Assembly (NCBI GenBank): GCA_036924855.1
Contig: JBAGRP010000001.1
Span: 3,224,001 to 3,288,000, forward strand
Direction: 5' to 3'
Length of the DNA stretch: 64,000 nt
From: Nitrobacteraceae bacterium AZCC 2146
Lineage (GTDB): Bacteria > Pseudomonadota > Alphaproteobacteria > Rhizobiales > Xanthobacteraceae
The translations under genes were made by a program, and so were the position numbers. Under the pieces are notes generated by a model. That model had not been told where the DNA came from. It ran no database searches and worked only from the letters and a program-made list of their open reading frames with translations. Each line of letters starts with the position of its first letter. Position 1 is the stretch's first letter. Positions 25,426 through 35,153 of the stretch are shown piece after piece.

Positions 25426-28423
25426 CGAGCCGCGCTCCCTTCGGATCGTAGAAGATCGGTTCGACCAGTTCGACGGTGATCGGCCCATCCGGCATCGGTA
25501 CCGACAGCCGCTCGCCGATTCTGGCGCGGCCGCCGCGCACCAGCGCCAGCGCAATGGAGCGATCCAGCGTCGTGCTCCAGTAGGATGACGTGACATGGCC
25601 GAGCATGGTCATCGGAATCGGCTGCGCGGGATCGGCGACGATCTGCGCGCCCTCCTCCAGCACGGTCTTCGGATCGACAGTCAGCAAGCCAACGAGTTGC
25701 TTGCGGTCGCTCGCCATCATTGCCGGCCGCGCCAGCGAGCGCTTGCCGACGAAGTCCTTCTTTGCCTTGCCGATCGCCCAGCTTAAGCCCGCATCGTCCG
25801 GCGTCACCGTGCCATCGGTCTCCTGCCCGACGATGATGAATCCCTTTTCGGCGCGCAGCACATGCATGGTCTCGGTGCCGTAGGGCGTGATGCCGTAGGG
25901 CTGGCCGGCGGCGAAGATCGCCTCCCACACCGCGCGGCCGTAGCCGGCGGGAACGTTGACCTCGAAGCCGAGTTCGCCGGTGAACGAAACTCGAAAGAGC
26001 CGCGTCGGCACTCCGTAGATCTTGCCTTCGCGCACGCTCATATGCGGCATCGCCTCGCGGGACAGATCGATGTCCTCGACCAGCGGCTCCAGCACCTTGC
26101 GGGCCAGCGGCCCCTGCACCGCGATGACGGCCCATTCCTCGGTGGTCGAGGTAAGCCAGACGTCAAGATCGGGCCATTCGGTCTGGATGTAGTCTTCCAT
26201 CATCGCCAGCACGCGCGGCGCGCCGCCGGTGGTGGTGGTGATGTGAAAGCGGTCGGGCGCCATGCGGCCGACGACACCGTCGTCCATCACAAAACCGTCC
26301 TCGCGCAGCATCACGCCGTAGCGCAGCCGGCCCGGTTCGAGCTTGGTCCAGGCGTTGGTGTACATGCGGTTCATCAACTCGGCGGCGTCCTTGCCGACCA
26401 CCTCGATCTTGCCGAGCGTCGTCGCATCGAAGATACCGACCGCCTGCCGCGTCGCCTTGCATTCCCGCGCCACGGCCGCATGCATGTCTTCGCCCGCCTT
26501 GGGAAAATAGTGCGCGCGCTTCCACAGGCTGACGTCCTCGAACACCGCGCCCTGCGCGACGGCCCACTCGTGGATCGGTGTCTGGCGCAGCGGATCGAAC
26601 AGATCGCCGCGCGACTGGCCAGCGAAAATGCCGAAGGTGGTCGGCGTATAGGGCGGGCGGAAGGTGGTGAGGCCAACCTGCGGCACCGGAATCTGCAATG
26701 TCTCGGAGACGAGGCCGAGCGCGTTCATGTTCGAGGTCTTGCCCTGGTCGGTCGCCATGCCGGTGGTGGTGTAGCGCTTGACGTGTTCTATCGAACGAAA
26801 ACCTTCGCGGATCGCCAGCTTGACGTCCTTGGCAGTGACGTCGTTCTGGAAGTCGATCCAGGCGCGCGTCTTCGACGGGTGGCCGCCATGCGGCGTCACG
26901 CCGATAAAGCCGTCGGTGCCGACGCTGTCGGCATGGACAGCGAAGGTGCGGCCGGCGGCGTCCGCAAAACCCGCGGCCTGCGCCGCGCTGACGCCACCCA
27001 TCGCACCATCGTTCAACACGGTGACGAGATCCGAGATGCCGCGGCAGGCGCCGACGGAACGCTCGCGCTCCACCGAGGTGCCCGGCAGATAGGCCTGCAG
27101 CGCCTCGTCATAAACCAGTTTGCCGCGCGACTGCGAAAACAGATGGACGCTCGGCGTGAATCCGCCGGACATCAGCAGCAGATCGCAGGCGATGGTTTCG
27201 GATGCGCCGGGGCGTCCATCGGCACCGACTTTTGCAAGACTGACGGAATCGATGCGCAGGCGACCGCTCGTTCCAGTTACAGCGGTCGCAGCGCGGACAT
27301 CGATGCCGGCGGCGCGGGCGCGATCGATCCATAGGCCGCTCGGCACCGCACGCAGATCGGCGATGGCGGCGATGGTGACGCCGGCCGCCTTCAGATCGAG
27401 CGCGGCGCGATAGGCGCTGTCGCACGCGGTGAAGATTACCGCCTTGTCGCCCGGCTTGACGCCGAAGCGATTGGCATAGATGCGCGCGGCTTCCGCCATC
27501 ATGATGCCGGGCCGGTCATTGTCCGGAAACACCAGCGGCCGTTCCAGCGCGCCGGTCGCCAGCACGACCTCTTTGGCGCGGACCTGCCACAGCCGCTCAC
27601 GCGGCAATTTCGGATCGGCTTTCGCAAGATGATCGGTAATGCGCTCGCAGAGGCCGAGGAAGTTATGCGGATACCAACCAAACGCGGTGGTGCGCGGCAT
27701 CAGCGTGACGTTGGCCCGCGCGGCGAGATCGGCCAGCACCTTGGCAGTCCAATCGGCAGCCAACAGACCGTCGATCATCGCGGTCTTTTCGGCCAGCAGC
27801 GAGCCGCCCATCTCGGCCTGCTCGTCGCAGACGAAAACCTTTGCGCCGGTTGCTGCGGCAGCAAGGGCTGCCGCGAGACCTGCGGGACCGGCACCGACAA
27901 CCAGCACGTCGCAATGGGCATAGACCTGGGTGTAACGATCGGCGTCCGGCTGTTCCGGCGCGCGGCCGAGCCCGGCGGCGCGGCGGATCAGCGGCTCATA
28001 GAGTTTCGCCCAAGCGGCGCGCGGCCACATGAAGGTCTTGTAGTAAAAGCCCGCGCTCAGAAACGGTGCGAAGACTTCATTGACGGCCCCGACATCGAAA
28101 TTTAGCGACGGCCAGCGGTTCTGGCTTTCGGCGACAAGACCGTCGTAGATCTCGACCTGCGTTGCGCGCAGGTTCGGCGTGTAATGCACGTCGTCGGCGC
28201 CGACGCCGACCAAAGCGTTGGGCTCGTCAGAGCCGGCGGTGACGATGCCGCGCGGGCGATGATATTTGAACGAGCGCCCGACCAGATGCACGCCATTGGC
28301 GAGTAGCGCCGATGCGAGCGTGTCGCCTTCAAAGCCTTGATAGTTTGTGCCATCAAACGTGAAGCGAATGGCACGGCGGCGATCGACGCGGCCACCGGAG
28401 GACAGGCGAAAGCGGCCGCTCAT
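25418..28423 (-). CDS. soxA: Sarcosine oxidase alpha subunit
   Basis: 1001 residues, the usual length. The N-terminal ferredoxin-like region contains FEGDTLASALLANGVHLVGR and SFKYHRPRGI. An NAD-binding Rossmann domain near residue 172 has DVLVVGAGPAGLAAALAAAA. The C-terminal 400 residues form a GcvT-like tetrahydrofolate-binding domain (IFDATTLGKIEVVGKDAAEL, then GYGRAVWEAIFAAG). The tetramer demethylates sarcosine oxidatively to glycine, transferring the C1 unit to tetrahydrofolate with hydrogen peroxide as by-product. The start overlaps soxD by four bases. Confidence 0.95.
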   Translation of the reverse strand: MSGRFRLSSGGRVDRRRAIRFTFDGTNYQGFEGDTLASALLANGVHLVGRSFKYHRPRGIVTAGSDEPNALVGVGADDVHYTPNLRATQVEIYDGLVAESQNRWPSLNFDVGAVNEVFAPFLSAGFYYKTFMWPRAAWAKLYEPLIRRAAGLGRAPEQPDADRYTQVYAHCDVLVVGAGPAGLAAALAAAATGAKVFVCDEQAEMGGSLLAEKTAMIDGLLAADWTAKVLADLAARANVTLMPRTTAFGWYPHNFLGLCERITDHLAKADPKLPRERLWQVRAKEVVLATGALERPLVFPDNDRPGIMMAEAARIYANRFGVKPGDKAVIFTACDSAYRAALDLKAAGVTIAAIADLRAVPSGLWIDRARAAGIDVRAATAVTGTSGRLRIDSVSLAKVGADGRPGASETIACDLLLMSGGFTPSVHLFSQSRGKLVYDEALQAYLPGTSVERERSVGACRGISDLVTVLNDGAMGGVSAAQAAGFADAAGRTFAVHADSVGTDGFIGVTPHGGHPSKTRAWIDFQNDVTAKDVKLAIREGFRSIEHVKRYTTTGMATDQGKTSNMNALGLVSETLQIPVPQVGLTTFRPPYTPTTFGIFAGQSRGDLFDPLRQTPIHEWAVAQGAVFEDVSLWKRAHYFPKAGEDMHAAVARECKATRQAVGIFDATTLGKIEVVGKDAAELMNRMYTNAWTKLEPGRLRYGVMLREDGFVMDDGVVGRMAPDRFHITTTTGGAPRVLAMMEDYIQTEWPDLDVWLTSTTEEWAVIAVQGPLARKVLEPLVEDIDLSREAMPHMSVREGKIYGVPTRLFRVSFTGELGFEVNVPAGYGRAVWEAIFAAGQPYGITPYGTETMHVLRAEKGFIIVGQETDGTVTPDDAGLSWAIGKAKKDFVGKRSLARPAMMASDRKQLVGLLTVDPKTVLEEGAQIVADPAQPIPMTMLGHVTSSYWSTTLDRSIALALVRGGRARIGERLSVPMPDGPITVELVEPIFYDPKGARLDA

Positions 28424-28722
28424 CGCACATTCTCCTTGCCGTCGGACGTCATCTCGGGCCGCGACTCGCCGGCGGGATAGGTGGTCACGATGGTGTCGCT
28501 GATGGTGTCGCGCAGCACGTTGAAGAAGCGGCCGCAGCCATGCAGATGGCGCCAGCGCTCGGCGTGGACGCCCTTCGGATTTGAGCGCTTGTACAGAAAC
28601 GTCGCCCAGGCCTCATCGTCGAGGCCGGTTGGATCAACCGGGCGCGCGATATGCGCCTCGCCGCCATAGCTGAATTCCAGCTCGGCGCGCGGACCGCAAT
28701 GGGGGCAGGTGATGAGAAGCAT
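28420..28722 (-). CDS. soxD: Sarcosine oxidase delta subunit
   Basis: 100 residues, the usual length. Zinc-site residues are visible: ITCPHCGPRAELEF at the N-terminus and HLHGCGRFFNVLRDT near residue 62, supplying three cysteines and a histidine. The conserved WATFLYKRSNPKGVHAERW lies between them. It is a small structural subunit of the heterotetramer. It lies 17 bp after soxB and overlaps soxA by four bases. Confidence 0.95.
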   Translation of the reverse strand: MLLITCPHCGPRAELEFSYGGEAHIARPVDPTGLDDEAWATFLYKRSNPKGVHAERWRHLHGCGRFFNVLRDTISDTIVTTYPAGESRPEMTSDGKENVR

Positions 28723-28739
28723 GATCGCAAATCCTGCGC

Positions 28740-29990
28740 TTAATGGGCGACGGCGGCGGCGGCGGCCTCGTCGATGAGGATGCCGTCGCGGAAGCGTTCG
28801 ATGGTGAAGGGCGCGTTGATCTTATGCGGCTCGTCCCTGGCGATGGTCCAGGCGAACACGTTGCCGGATCCCGGCGTCGCCTTGAATCCGCCGGTGCCCC
28901 AGCCGCAATTCACATAGAGGCCGGGCACCGGCGTCTTCGCGATGATCGGGGAGCGATCCGGCGTCACATCGACGATGCCGCCCCAGTTGCGCAGCATGCG
29001 CAGCCGGCGGAACATCGGCACCAGTTCGCAGATCGCATCCAGCGTGTGGCTGGCGATATGCAGCGCGCCGCGCTGCGAATAGGAGGTGTAGGCGTCAGTA
29101 CCGGCGCCGATCACCATCTCGCCCTTGTCCGACTGTGAGATATAGGCGTGGATGGTATTGGACATCACCACGCAGGGAAACGCCGGCTTGACCGGTTCCG
29201 ACACCAGCGCCTGAAGCGGATAGCTCTCCAGCGGCAGGCGGACGCCGGCCATGCTCATGATCACGCTGGTATGGCCGGCGGCGGAAACGCCGACCTTTTT
29301 CGCGCGAATGAAGCCGCGCGAAGTCTCGACACCTTCGACGGCGCCGTTGACGCCACGGCGAATCCCGGTGACTTCGCAATTCTCGATGATATCGACGCCG
29401 CGCGCGTCAGCAGCGCGGGCATAGCCCCAGGCGACTGCGTCATGGCGCGCGGTTCCGCCGCGGCGCTGCAAGGCGCCGCCGAGGATCGGATAGCGCATCG
29501 CGCCGATATTGAGCGGCGGGCAGAATTCCTTGCACTCCTCCGCGCTCAGCCATTCATTGTCGATGCCGTTCAGGCGGTTGGCATGAACGTGACGCTTGAA
29601 GCTCTGCACGTCATGGATGTTGTGCGCCAGCATCAGCACGCCGCGCGGCGAATACATCACGTTGTAATTGAGATCCTGCGACAGGCCTTCCCACAGCTTC
29701 AGGGCGTGCTCGTAAAGCGCGGCGCTTTCGTCGAACAGGTAGTTGGAGCGGATGATGGTGGTGTTGCGGCCGGTGTTGCCGCCACCAAGCCAGCCCTTCT
29801 CGACCACCGCGACATTGGTAATGCCGTGCTCCTTGGCGAGATAATGTGCGGTGGCGAGGCCATGGCCGCCGGCGCCGACGATAATGACGTCGTATTCCGC
29901 CTTCGGCTCCGGCGAACGCCATTGCCGCTGCCACCCGGCGTGACCGCCCAGCGCCTGTTTGAACAATGAAAACGCGGAATAGTTCTGCAT
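28740..29990 (-). CDS. soxB: Sarcosine oxidase beta subunit
   Basis: 416 residues starting [20 protein letters not shown], with the FAD/DAO dinucleotide motif [19 protein letters not shown] near residue 34. [16 protein letters not shown] supplies the family flavin-site region, including the histidine/arginine segment before covalent FMN. The C-terminal [20 protein letters not shown] closes the FAD domain. It is the catalytic subunit that oxidises sarcosine. A start six codons upstream is possible; this one gives the usual family length. Confidence 0.95.
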   Translation of the reverse strand: MQNYSAFSLFKQALGGHAGWQRQWRSPEPKAEYDVIIVGAGGHGLATAHYLAKEHGITNVAVVEKGWLGGGNTGRNTTIIRSNYLFDESAALYEHALKLWEGLSQDLNYNVMYSPRGVLMLAHNIHDVQSFKRHVHANRLNGIDNEWLSAEECKEFCPPLNIGAMRYPILGGALQRRGGTARHDAVAWGYARAADARGVDIIENCEVTGIRRGVNGAVEGVETSRGFIRAKKVGVSAAGHTSVIMSMAGVRLPLESYPLQALVSEPVKPAFPCVVMSNTIHAYISQSDKGEMVIGAGTDAYTSYSQRGALHIASHTLDAICELVPMFRRLRMLRNWGGIVDVTPDRSPIIAKTPVPGLYVNCGWGTGGFKATPGSGNVFAWTIARDEPHKINAPFTIERFRDGILIDEAAAAAVAH

Positions 29991-30088
29991 CGGGGCGGCT
30001 CTCACCATGAGGGGCCATGCTGCCCGGCCCGGTCTTTTCAGGCGAGCATCGGACAGCCGTGCGGCTAGGACAGAAGCGACATCCGGCC

Positions 30089-30616
30089 CTAGGCGGGGGT
30101 AACCTCGAACAGGCAATGGTCGTGGACGCCTTCGGCCTGGCAATAGACTTCGCGGGCCTTCAGGACCTGCTTGCGGCCGGCGCTGGCGGCAACATATTCC
30201 AGCGAACCCTCGAGCCAGGACGCGAACATGTAGCAAACCTTGCGGCCGCTGTTGCGATGCGCCTCGTCCACCATGGCGGAGTTGCGCAGCCGCACATGGG
30301 CGGTGCCGGCCTCGGGCGCGACGTCGAGCACCTCAAACTGGCCCCAGCCGCGCTGGGTGATGCGGCGCATGTAATGGTGAAACACCTCGATGCCGTTCAT
30401 GCCGTGATGCGCGGCTTCCTTCTCGCACCAGAAGTACGCCGAGCGATGCCCGGCCGGGCGCAGCACCTCTTCGAGCTTCTCCGCGCCGAGCGCGGCTTCG
30501 ACAGCGTAGTGGTTGTTGAGATAAAAGTGCTGCGGCACCAGGATCATCGGCAGCGCATCAACCGACCAGCGGCCGGTGATATCGTCAACCTGGATGTCGA
30601 TCTGCGGCTTGCCCAT
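30089..30616 (-). CDS. DUF5943-type protein of the betaine/sarcosine catabolic cluster
   Basis: 175 residues starting [20 protein letters not shown]. The sequence has a V4R-like small-molecule-binding look: [32 protein letters not shown], and the C-terminal [19 protein letters not shown] with several cysteines and histidines. From memory of gene order, pseudomonads carry a homologous hypothetical gene next to a dipeptidase in their glycine betaine/dimethylglycine cluster (PA5397 beside PA5396); the same pair appears here. Biochemical function is not established. It lies two bases from the dipeptidase stop, so the two are co-translated. Confidence 0.8.
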   Translation of the reverse strand: MGKPQIDIQVDDITGRWSVDALPMILVPQHFYLNNHYAVEAALGAEKLEEVLRPAGHRSAYFWCEKEAAHHGMNGIEVFHHYMRRITQRGWGQFEVLDVAPEAGTAHVRLRNSAMVDEAHRNSGRKVCYMFASWLEGSLEYVAASAGRKQVLKAREVYCQAEGVHDHCLFEVTPA

Positions 30617-30618
30617 GA

Positions 30619-31596
30619 TCAGGCTCCCCACACGGTGCGCAGCAGGTTGAACCAGTTCTTGCCGATCACCGCCTCGATGCGCGAAGCCTTCCAGCCACGC
30701 TTTTCCATCGCCGCGGTGAGGTTCGGCCATTCGCCGATGGTACGCAGCCCGTCGGGATTGATGACGTCGCCGAAATTGGTCAGCCGACGCGCATAGCCCT
30801 TGTCGTGGGTGATCCAGTCGAAGAATTCCTGGCCGTAGCCTTGAGTGAAATCGGTGCCGATGCCGACATTGCCCTCGCCGCAGATGTCGATGACGTATTC
30901 GATCGCCTCGACGTAATCATCGACATTGGCAGCCGGGCCGCGCTTCAGGAACGGCGGGAACATGGTGACGCCAACGAAGCCGCCGTGATCGACGATGAAT
31001 TTCAGCTGTGCGTCGCTCTTGTTGCGCGGGTGCTCTTTCAAGCCGGCCGGCAGGCAGTGCGAATAGGCCACCGGCTGCTTCGAGGCGAGGATGACGTCCT
31101 CGCTGGTCTTGGCGCCGACATGGGAGAGATCGCAGAGGATGCCGAGCCGGTTCATCTCGGCGACGACCTCGCGGCCGAAGTCCGACAGGCCACCGTCCCT
31201 GGTCTCGTAGCAGCCGGTGCCGACCAGGTTCTGGGTGTTGTAGGCCATCTGGATGATGCCGACGCCGAGTTCCTTGAACAGGCCGAGATAGCCGATCTGG
31301 TCCTCGATCCCGGTGATGTTCTGCCAGCCGAGGATGATGCCGGTCTTGCCTTCTTCCTTGGCCTTGAGGATGTCCGCGGTGGTGTAGACCTGCCGGAGGA
31401 TGTCGCTGTTCTCGTTGAACCAGGCCTTCCAGCGCATCACATTGCGCATGGTCTCGGTAAAGCCTTCCCAGACGCAGCAGGTGCAGTTGGCGGCGGTCAG
31501 GCCACCCTTGCGCATATCCTCGAATACCGGCCGGCCGAAATCGGAAATGATCAGCCCGTCGATGACGAGCGAGGTCTCATGCAGGCTGGCGGCCAT
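30619..31596 (-). CDS. Membrane-dipeptidase-family (M19) metallopeptidase
   Basis: 325 residues. M19 landmarks are VIDGLIISDFGRPVFEDM in place of the usual DGHND, then GIILGWQNITGIEDQIGYLG, GILCDLSHVGAKTSEDVI, PVAYSHCLPAGLKEHPRN and GIGTDFTQGYG. The first metal-binding HxD motif is not evident, so catalysis may differ from renal dipeptidase. There is no signal peptide. It is the first gene of the minus-strand soxBDAG operon, preceded by AAAGGACA. Its role in betaine/sarcosine catabolism is inferred from conserved neighbourhood only. Confidence 0.85.
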   Translation of the reverse strand: MAASLHETSLVIDGLIISDFGRPVFEDMRKGGLTAANCTCCVWEGFTETMRNVMRWKAWFNENSDILRQVYTTADILKAKEEGKTGIILGWQNITGIEDQIGYLGLFKELGVGIIQMAYNTQNLVGTGCYETRDGGLSDFGREVVAEMNRLGILCDLSHVGAKTSEDVILASKQPVAYSHCLPAGLKEHPRNKSDAQLKFIVDHGGFVGVTMFPPFLKRGPAANVDDYVEAIEYVIDICGEGNVGIGTDFTQGYGQEFFDWITHDKGYARRLTNFGDVINPDGLRTIGEWPNLTAAMEKRGWKASRIEAVIGKNWFNLLRTVWGA

Positions 31597-31714
31597 GGGA
31601 TGTCCTTTCGGTGACTTGTCGTCGCTTGCGCATCGCCGGCGGCTGGCGCACAGACGGTGCATCGGTCTGAAGCACGATTGTTCGGCCAGCCCCGGCGGAG
31701 CCGATAGGACATTC

Positions 31715-31780
31715 GCGCCATCGCACTGGGACAAAAGCGCCGCAGGGCGGTAACCGGCGCCTATTAGCGCGGGATGGCGC
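31715..31780. promoter_or_regulatory. Paired inverted motif GCGCCATC/GATGGCGC in divergent spacer
   Basis: GCGCCATC (31715-31722) and its exact reverse complement (31773-31780) lie 50 bp apart in the 275-bp spacer between the dipeptidase operon and the LIV operon. Each copy is embedded in a longer imperfect match (ATTCGCGCCATCGC against ATTGCGCCATCCCGC on the other strand). Two outward-facing copies could serve the two divergent promoters through the AraC-family regulator encoded at 36761. Motif identity is inference. Confidence 0.45.
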
Positions 31781-31871
31781 AATCGTCCAAGTCCAAGCGC
31801 GCGTGCGTGCTAGCTGCGGATTTCCGGGAACGCCTAGCGTTCGGTCTACGAACAACCCTGGGAGATCAGCG

Positions 31872-33056
31872 ATGGTGACGATTACCAAACGGGCTTTCGC
31901 CGCATTGGCCGCCGTGAGCGTGTTGCCGCTCGCCTTTGGCAGCCTTGACGCCGCTTTGGCCAAGGACAAGGTGAAGATCGCCTTCGTCGGGCCGCTCACC
32001 GGCGCGCTCTCCCCGCACGGCATCGGCGGCCGCAACTCGGCCGAACTGGCCGTCAAGCAGATGAACGCCGATCCTAAGACCAAATACGACTACGAGCTGG
32101 TTGTGCTCGACGACGAATGCAAGCCGAACATCGGCGTCCAGGTCGTCACCAAGATTGCCTCGGATCGTTCGATCGTCGCCGCGATCCCGCATTACTGCTC
32201 GGCCACCGCGATCGCCACCGTCGATATCTTCAACCGCTTCAAGCTGCCGATGGTGGTGTGGGCGGCGGTGCTGCCGGAAATCACCTACGCCAACAAATAT
32301 CCGGAAGTGCACCGCGTCAGCGGCATCCTGATCGGCCAGAACCGCGTCGGCGCAGAATTCATGAAGGCCCGCGGCTACAAGAAGTTCGTCTCCTTCGCCG
32401 ACTCCACCGACTACGGCAAGTCGATGAACAAGTACTTCACCCAGTTCACCACCGAAAACGGCAACGAGATCCTCGGCACCTTCGCCGTGCCGCCGGACCA
32501 GCAGGACCTCTCGGCCGAACTGACCAAGATCAAGGAACTCAACCCGGAGGTGGTCTACTTCGGCGGCCTGACCCCGCTCGGCGCGCGGCTGCGCACCCAG
32601 ATGGCGAAGTTCGGCATCAACGCGCAGCTGGAAGGCAATTCCGGCATCATGGGCGACGCTTTCATCAACGCCGCCGGCCCCGAACTGGCCGAAGGCACCG
32701 TGACCTTCTTCGACAGCCCGCCGATTTCGAAAATGCCGGGCGGCAAGGCGTTCACCGACGCCTACAAGGCCGCCGGTTACAGCGAGCCGCCGGAAGCCTA
32801 CGGTCCGTTCGCCTACATCGCCACGCATCTGGTGATGGAGACCATCGAGAAGGCCGGCCCGGATCGCGCCAAGATCACCGCCGAACTCGCTGACGTGAAG
32901 GATCGTCCGTCCATCGTCGGTCCGATCACTTTCGACGACCACGGCCAGAACATCACGCCGCTGACCACCAAATATGTCGTGCAGGATGGCAAGTGGATGG
33001 TGTGGGAAGACAGCGAGTATGCTGCCGGCAAGCGCAAGCTGAAGAATCTGCCGTAA
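31872..33056 (+). CDS. LIV-type ABC transporter substrate-binding protein
   Basis: 394 residues (Peripla_BP_6) starting MVTITKRAFAALAAVSVLPL with a signal peptide ending near DAALA. The mature start KDKVKIAFVGPLTGALSPHG is typical. It then has ELVVLDDECKPNIGVQVVTK and the hinge segment SFADSTDYGKSMN. GGGAG precedes the ATG. It heads a complete five-gene LIV operon and is divergent from the dipeptidase-soxBDAG operon, which suggests that it imports a betaine- or sarcosine-related compound. Confidence 0.93.
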   Translation: MVTITKRAFAALAAVSVLPLAFGSLDAALAKDKVKIAFVGPLTGALSPHGIGGRNSAELAVKQMNADPKTKYDYELVVLDDECKPNIGVQVVTKIASDRSIVAAIPHYCSATAIATVDIFNRFKLPMVVWAAVLPEITYANKYPEVHRVSGILIGQNRVGAEFMKARGYKKFVSFADSTDYGKSMNKYFTQFTTENGNEILGTFAVPPDQQDLSAELTKIKELNPEVVYFGGLTPLGARLRTQMAKFGINAQLEGNSGIMGDAFINAAGPELAEGTVTFFDSPPISKMPGGKAFTDAYKAAGYSEPPEAYGPFAYIATHLVMETIEKAGPDRAKITAELADVKDRPSIVGPITFDDHGQNITPLTTKYVVQDGKWMVWEDSEYAAGKRKLKNLP

Positions 33057-33081
33057 CCAGGTCAACGCCGGAAAGAATCCC

Positions 33082-33993
33082 ATGGGCATGATTGGTCAAC
33101 ACCTGCTGAACGGCATGATGCAGGGGACGATCTATGGCCTTGTGGCCATGGGATTCACGATTTTCTTCGGCGTCATGAACGTCATCAAGTTCTCCCATGG
33201 CGACGTGCTCACGCTCGGTGCCTTCGGGGGACTTGTCGCAGTCTGGGCGACGAACTCGATGGGATTGCCGGTCCCGGTGCAGTTCATCGCGGCCTTCGCC
33301 GCTGCCATGCTGCTGTCGGCTGTGGCCGGCGCCGGCATCTCGCACTTCCTCATCATGCCGCTGCGCAATGCGCCGCCGCTCAACATGCTGCTGATGACCA
33401 TGATGGTCGGCACCGTGTTGCGCGAGGCGATCCGGCTGTTTTTCCCGAACGGCACCAACCCGCAGCGCTTTCCCGAACTGCTTCCCTCCGGCGGCTTCAA
33501 TATCGGCAGCTCGTTCTTCCGCACCGACGCGCTGATCCTGATCGTCGCCGGCATCGCCTCGATCGGCGTGGTGTACTGGATTATCAACCGCACCAAGTTC
33601 GGCCTGGCGATGCGCGCGGTCGCCGAAGACGTCGAGACGGCGCGCACCATGGGCATCAATTTCGCCCGCGTGATTCCGCTGACCTTCGCGCTCGGATCGA
33701 TCACAGCAGGTTTTGCGGGCACGATCTACGGGCTATATTACAGCGAGATCAATTACGGCATGGGGCTGCTGCTCGCCGTGATCGGTTTTACCGCGGCGAT
33801 CGTCGGCGGCCTCGGCAATATCTGGGGCGCCATCATCGGTGGCTACCTGTTCGCGGGCCTGCAGACCTTCGTGGTCGCGGCGATGCCTTCCATGAGCGAC
33901 TACAAGAACGTGTTCGCCTTCGTGCTGATCATCATGCTGATCACCTGGCGCCCGACCGGCCTGCTCGCCGAACGCGGAAGCGAGCGTGTATGA
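33082..33993 (+). CDS. livH: LIV-type ABC transporter permease LivH
   Basis: 303 residues starting MGMIGQHLLNGMMQGTIYGL. The hallmark MGFTIFFGVMNVIKFSHGDV lies near residues 22-41 and the coupling loop VGGLGNIWGAIIGG near residue 248. It has eight or so membrane segments. It lies 25 bp after the binding-protein gene and overlaps livM by four bases. Confidence 0.94.
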   Translation: MGMIGQHLLNGMMQGTIYGLVAMGFTIFFGVMNVIKFSHGDVLTLGAFGGLVAVWATNSMGLPVPVQFIAAFAAAMLLSAVAGAGISHFLIMPLRNAPPLNMLLMTMMVGTVLREAIRLFFPNGTNPQRFPELLPSGGFNIGSSFFRTDALILIVAGIASIGVVYWIINRTKFGLAMRAVAEDVETARTMGINFARVIPLTFALGSITAGFAGTIYGLYYSEINYGMGLLLAVIGFTAAIVGGLGNIWGAIIGGYLFAGLQTFVVAAMPSMSDYKNVFAFVLIIMLITWRPTGLLAERGSERV

Positions 33994-35153
33994 CCGGGCT
34001 TTTCCCTCCTAAACCGGCCGCCGTCTGGCCCCTGATCGCGGCCGTCGCCTTCGCCGCGGCGGCGCTGACGACGCTGGTGCTGATCGAAAACCAGAAGCTG
34101 CTCGGCCTGACGCTGGCCGGCATCGCCGCGATCTGCTTTGCCGCCGCGCGGTTCGGCGGGGTCGCCGCGACCGAGGCCGCGGCGTCTGAAAATCCGTGGT
34201 TGCTGCGCGGCCTGATCACGATTGCCGCCATCGGCGTGCTTTATGTGCTGCGCGACGACAATTTCGGCCTGCTGATGGTGGCGACGGTGCTGATCTACGC
34301 CACCGTCTGCATCGGCCTCACCATCCAGATGGGCTACACCGGCCTGACCAATTTCGCCGCCGCCGCCTTTGTCGGCACCGGCGGCTATACCGCGGCGATG
34401 CTCGGCCAGAAGGGCGGCCTGCCCGACCCCCTCGTGCTGATCGGGGGTGGGTTGGTCGCGGTGTTCATCGGCTCGCTGCTGATCCTGCCGGTACTGCGCA
34501 CCCGCGGCCACTACGCCGCGCTGACGACGCTGGCCTTCGGCGTGATGTTCAACGTCTTTCTCGACGCCAACGAACTGCTCGGCGGACCGCAGGGCCTGAA
34601 GATCCCCGGCATCAACCTGTTCGGCTGGGACTTCTCCAGCGACCTGCAGATTCTCGGCATCACCTTCTCGTTCTACGTCAACTACGTGATCCTGACCGGT
34701 GTGCTGACAGCGCTGGCGATGATCCTCGCCGGCCTGCTCGACAAGTCCTGGATCGGCGTCTGGCTCGATGTGGTGCGTCTCGACGAGACCGCGGCTGCCG
34801 TGTTCGGGCTCAAGATCGGCACCTGGAAGATCCTCGCTTTCACGCTCGGCAATTTCCTCGCCGGCCTGATGGGCGCGGTCTACGCCAAAATGACCGGTTT
34901 CATCGCGCCGAGCAATTTCACCTTCGGCGACTCGCTGGTGATGGTGTCGATCGTGATTCTCGGCGGCATCGGCAATCGCTGGGGCGTACTGCCGGCGGCG
35001 CTGATCGTGGTGTTGCTGCCGGAGAAGCTGCAATTCATCCAAGAATATCGCCTGCTGCTCTATGCCATCCTGGTGATCGTGATCCTGATCATGCGGCCCG
35101 ACGGCCTCGTCGCGCGCCGGGTGCGGACGCTGCGCATGGAGGCCCGCTCATGA
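33990..35153 (+). CDS. livM: LIV-type ABC transporter permease LivM
   Basis: 387 residues. It carries an extra N-terminal hydrophobic region of about 85 residues before the LivM core, which begins with RDDNFGLLMVATVLIYATVC and continues with IGLTIQMGYTGLTNFAAAAF. The coupling loop is IVILGGIGNRWGVLPAALIV. The start overlaps livH by four bases and the end overlaps livG, so the operon is translationally coupled throughout. Confidence 0.93.
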   Translation: MTGLFPPKPAAVWPLIAAVAFAAAALTTLVLIENQKLLGLTLAGIAAICFAAARFGGVAATEAAASENPWLLRGLITIAAIGVLYVLRDDNFGLLMVATVLIYATVCIGLTIQMGYTGLTNFAAAAFVGTGGYTAAMLGQKGGLPDPLVLIGGGLVAVFIGSLLILPVLRTRGHYAALTTLAFGVMFNVFLDANELLGGPQGLKIPGINLFGWDFSSDLQILGITFSFYVNYVILTGVLTALAMILAGLLDKSWIGVWLDVVRLDETAAAVFGLKIGTWKILAFTLGNFLAGLMGAVYAKMTGFIAPSNFTFGDSLVMVSIVILGGIGNRWGVLPAALIVVLLPEKLQFIQEYRLLLYAILVIVILIMRPDGLVARRVRTLRMEARS

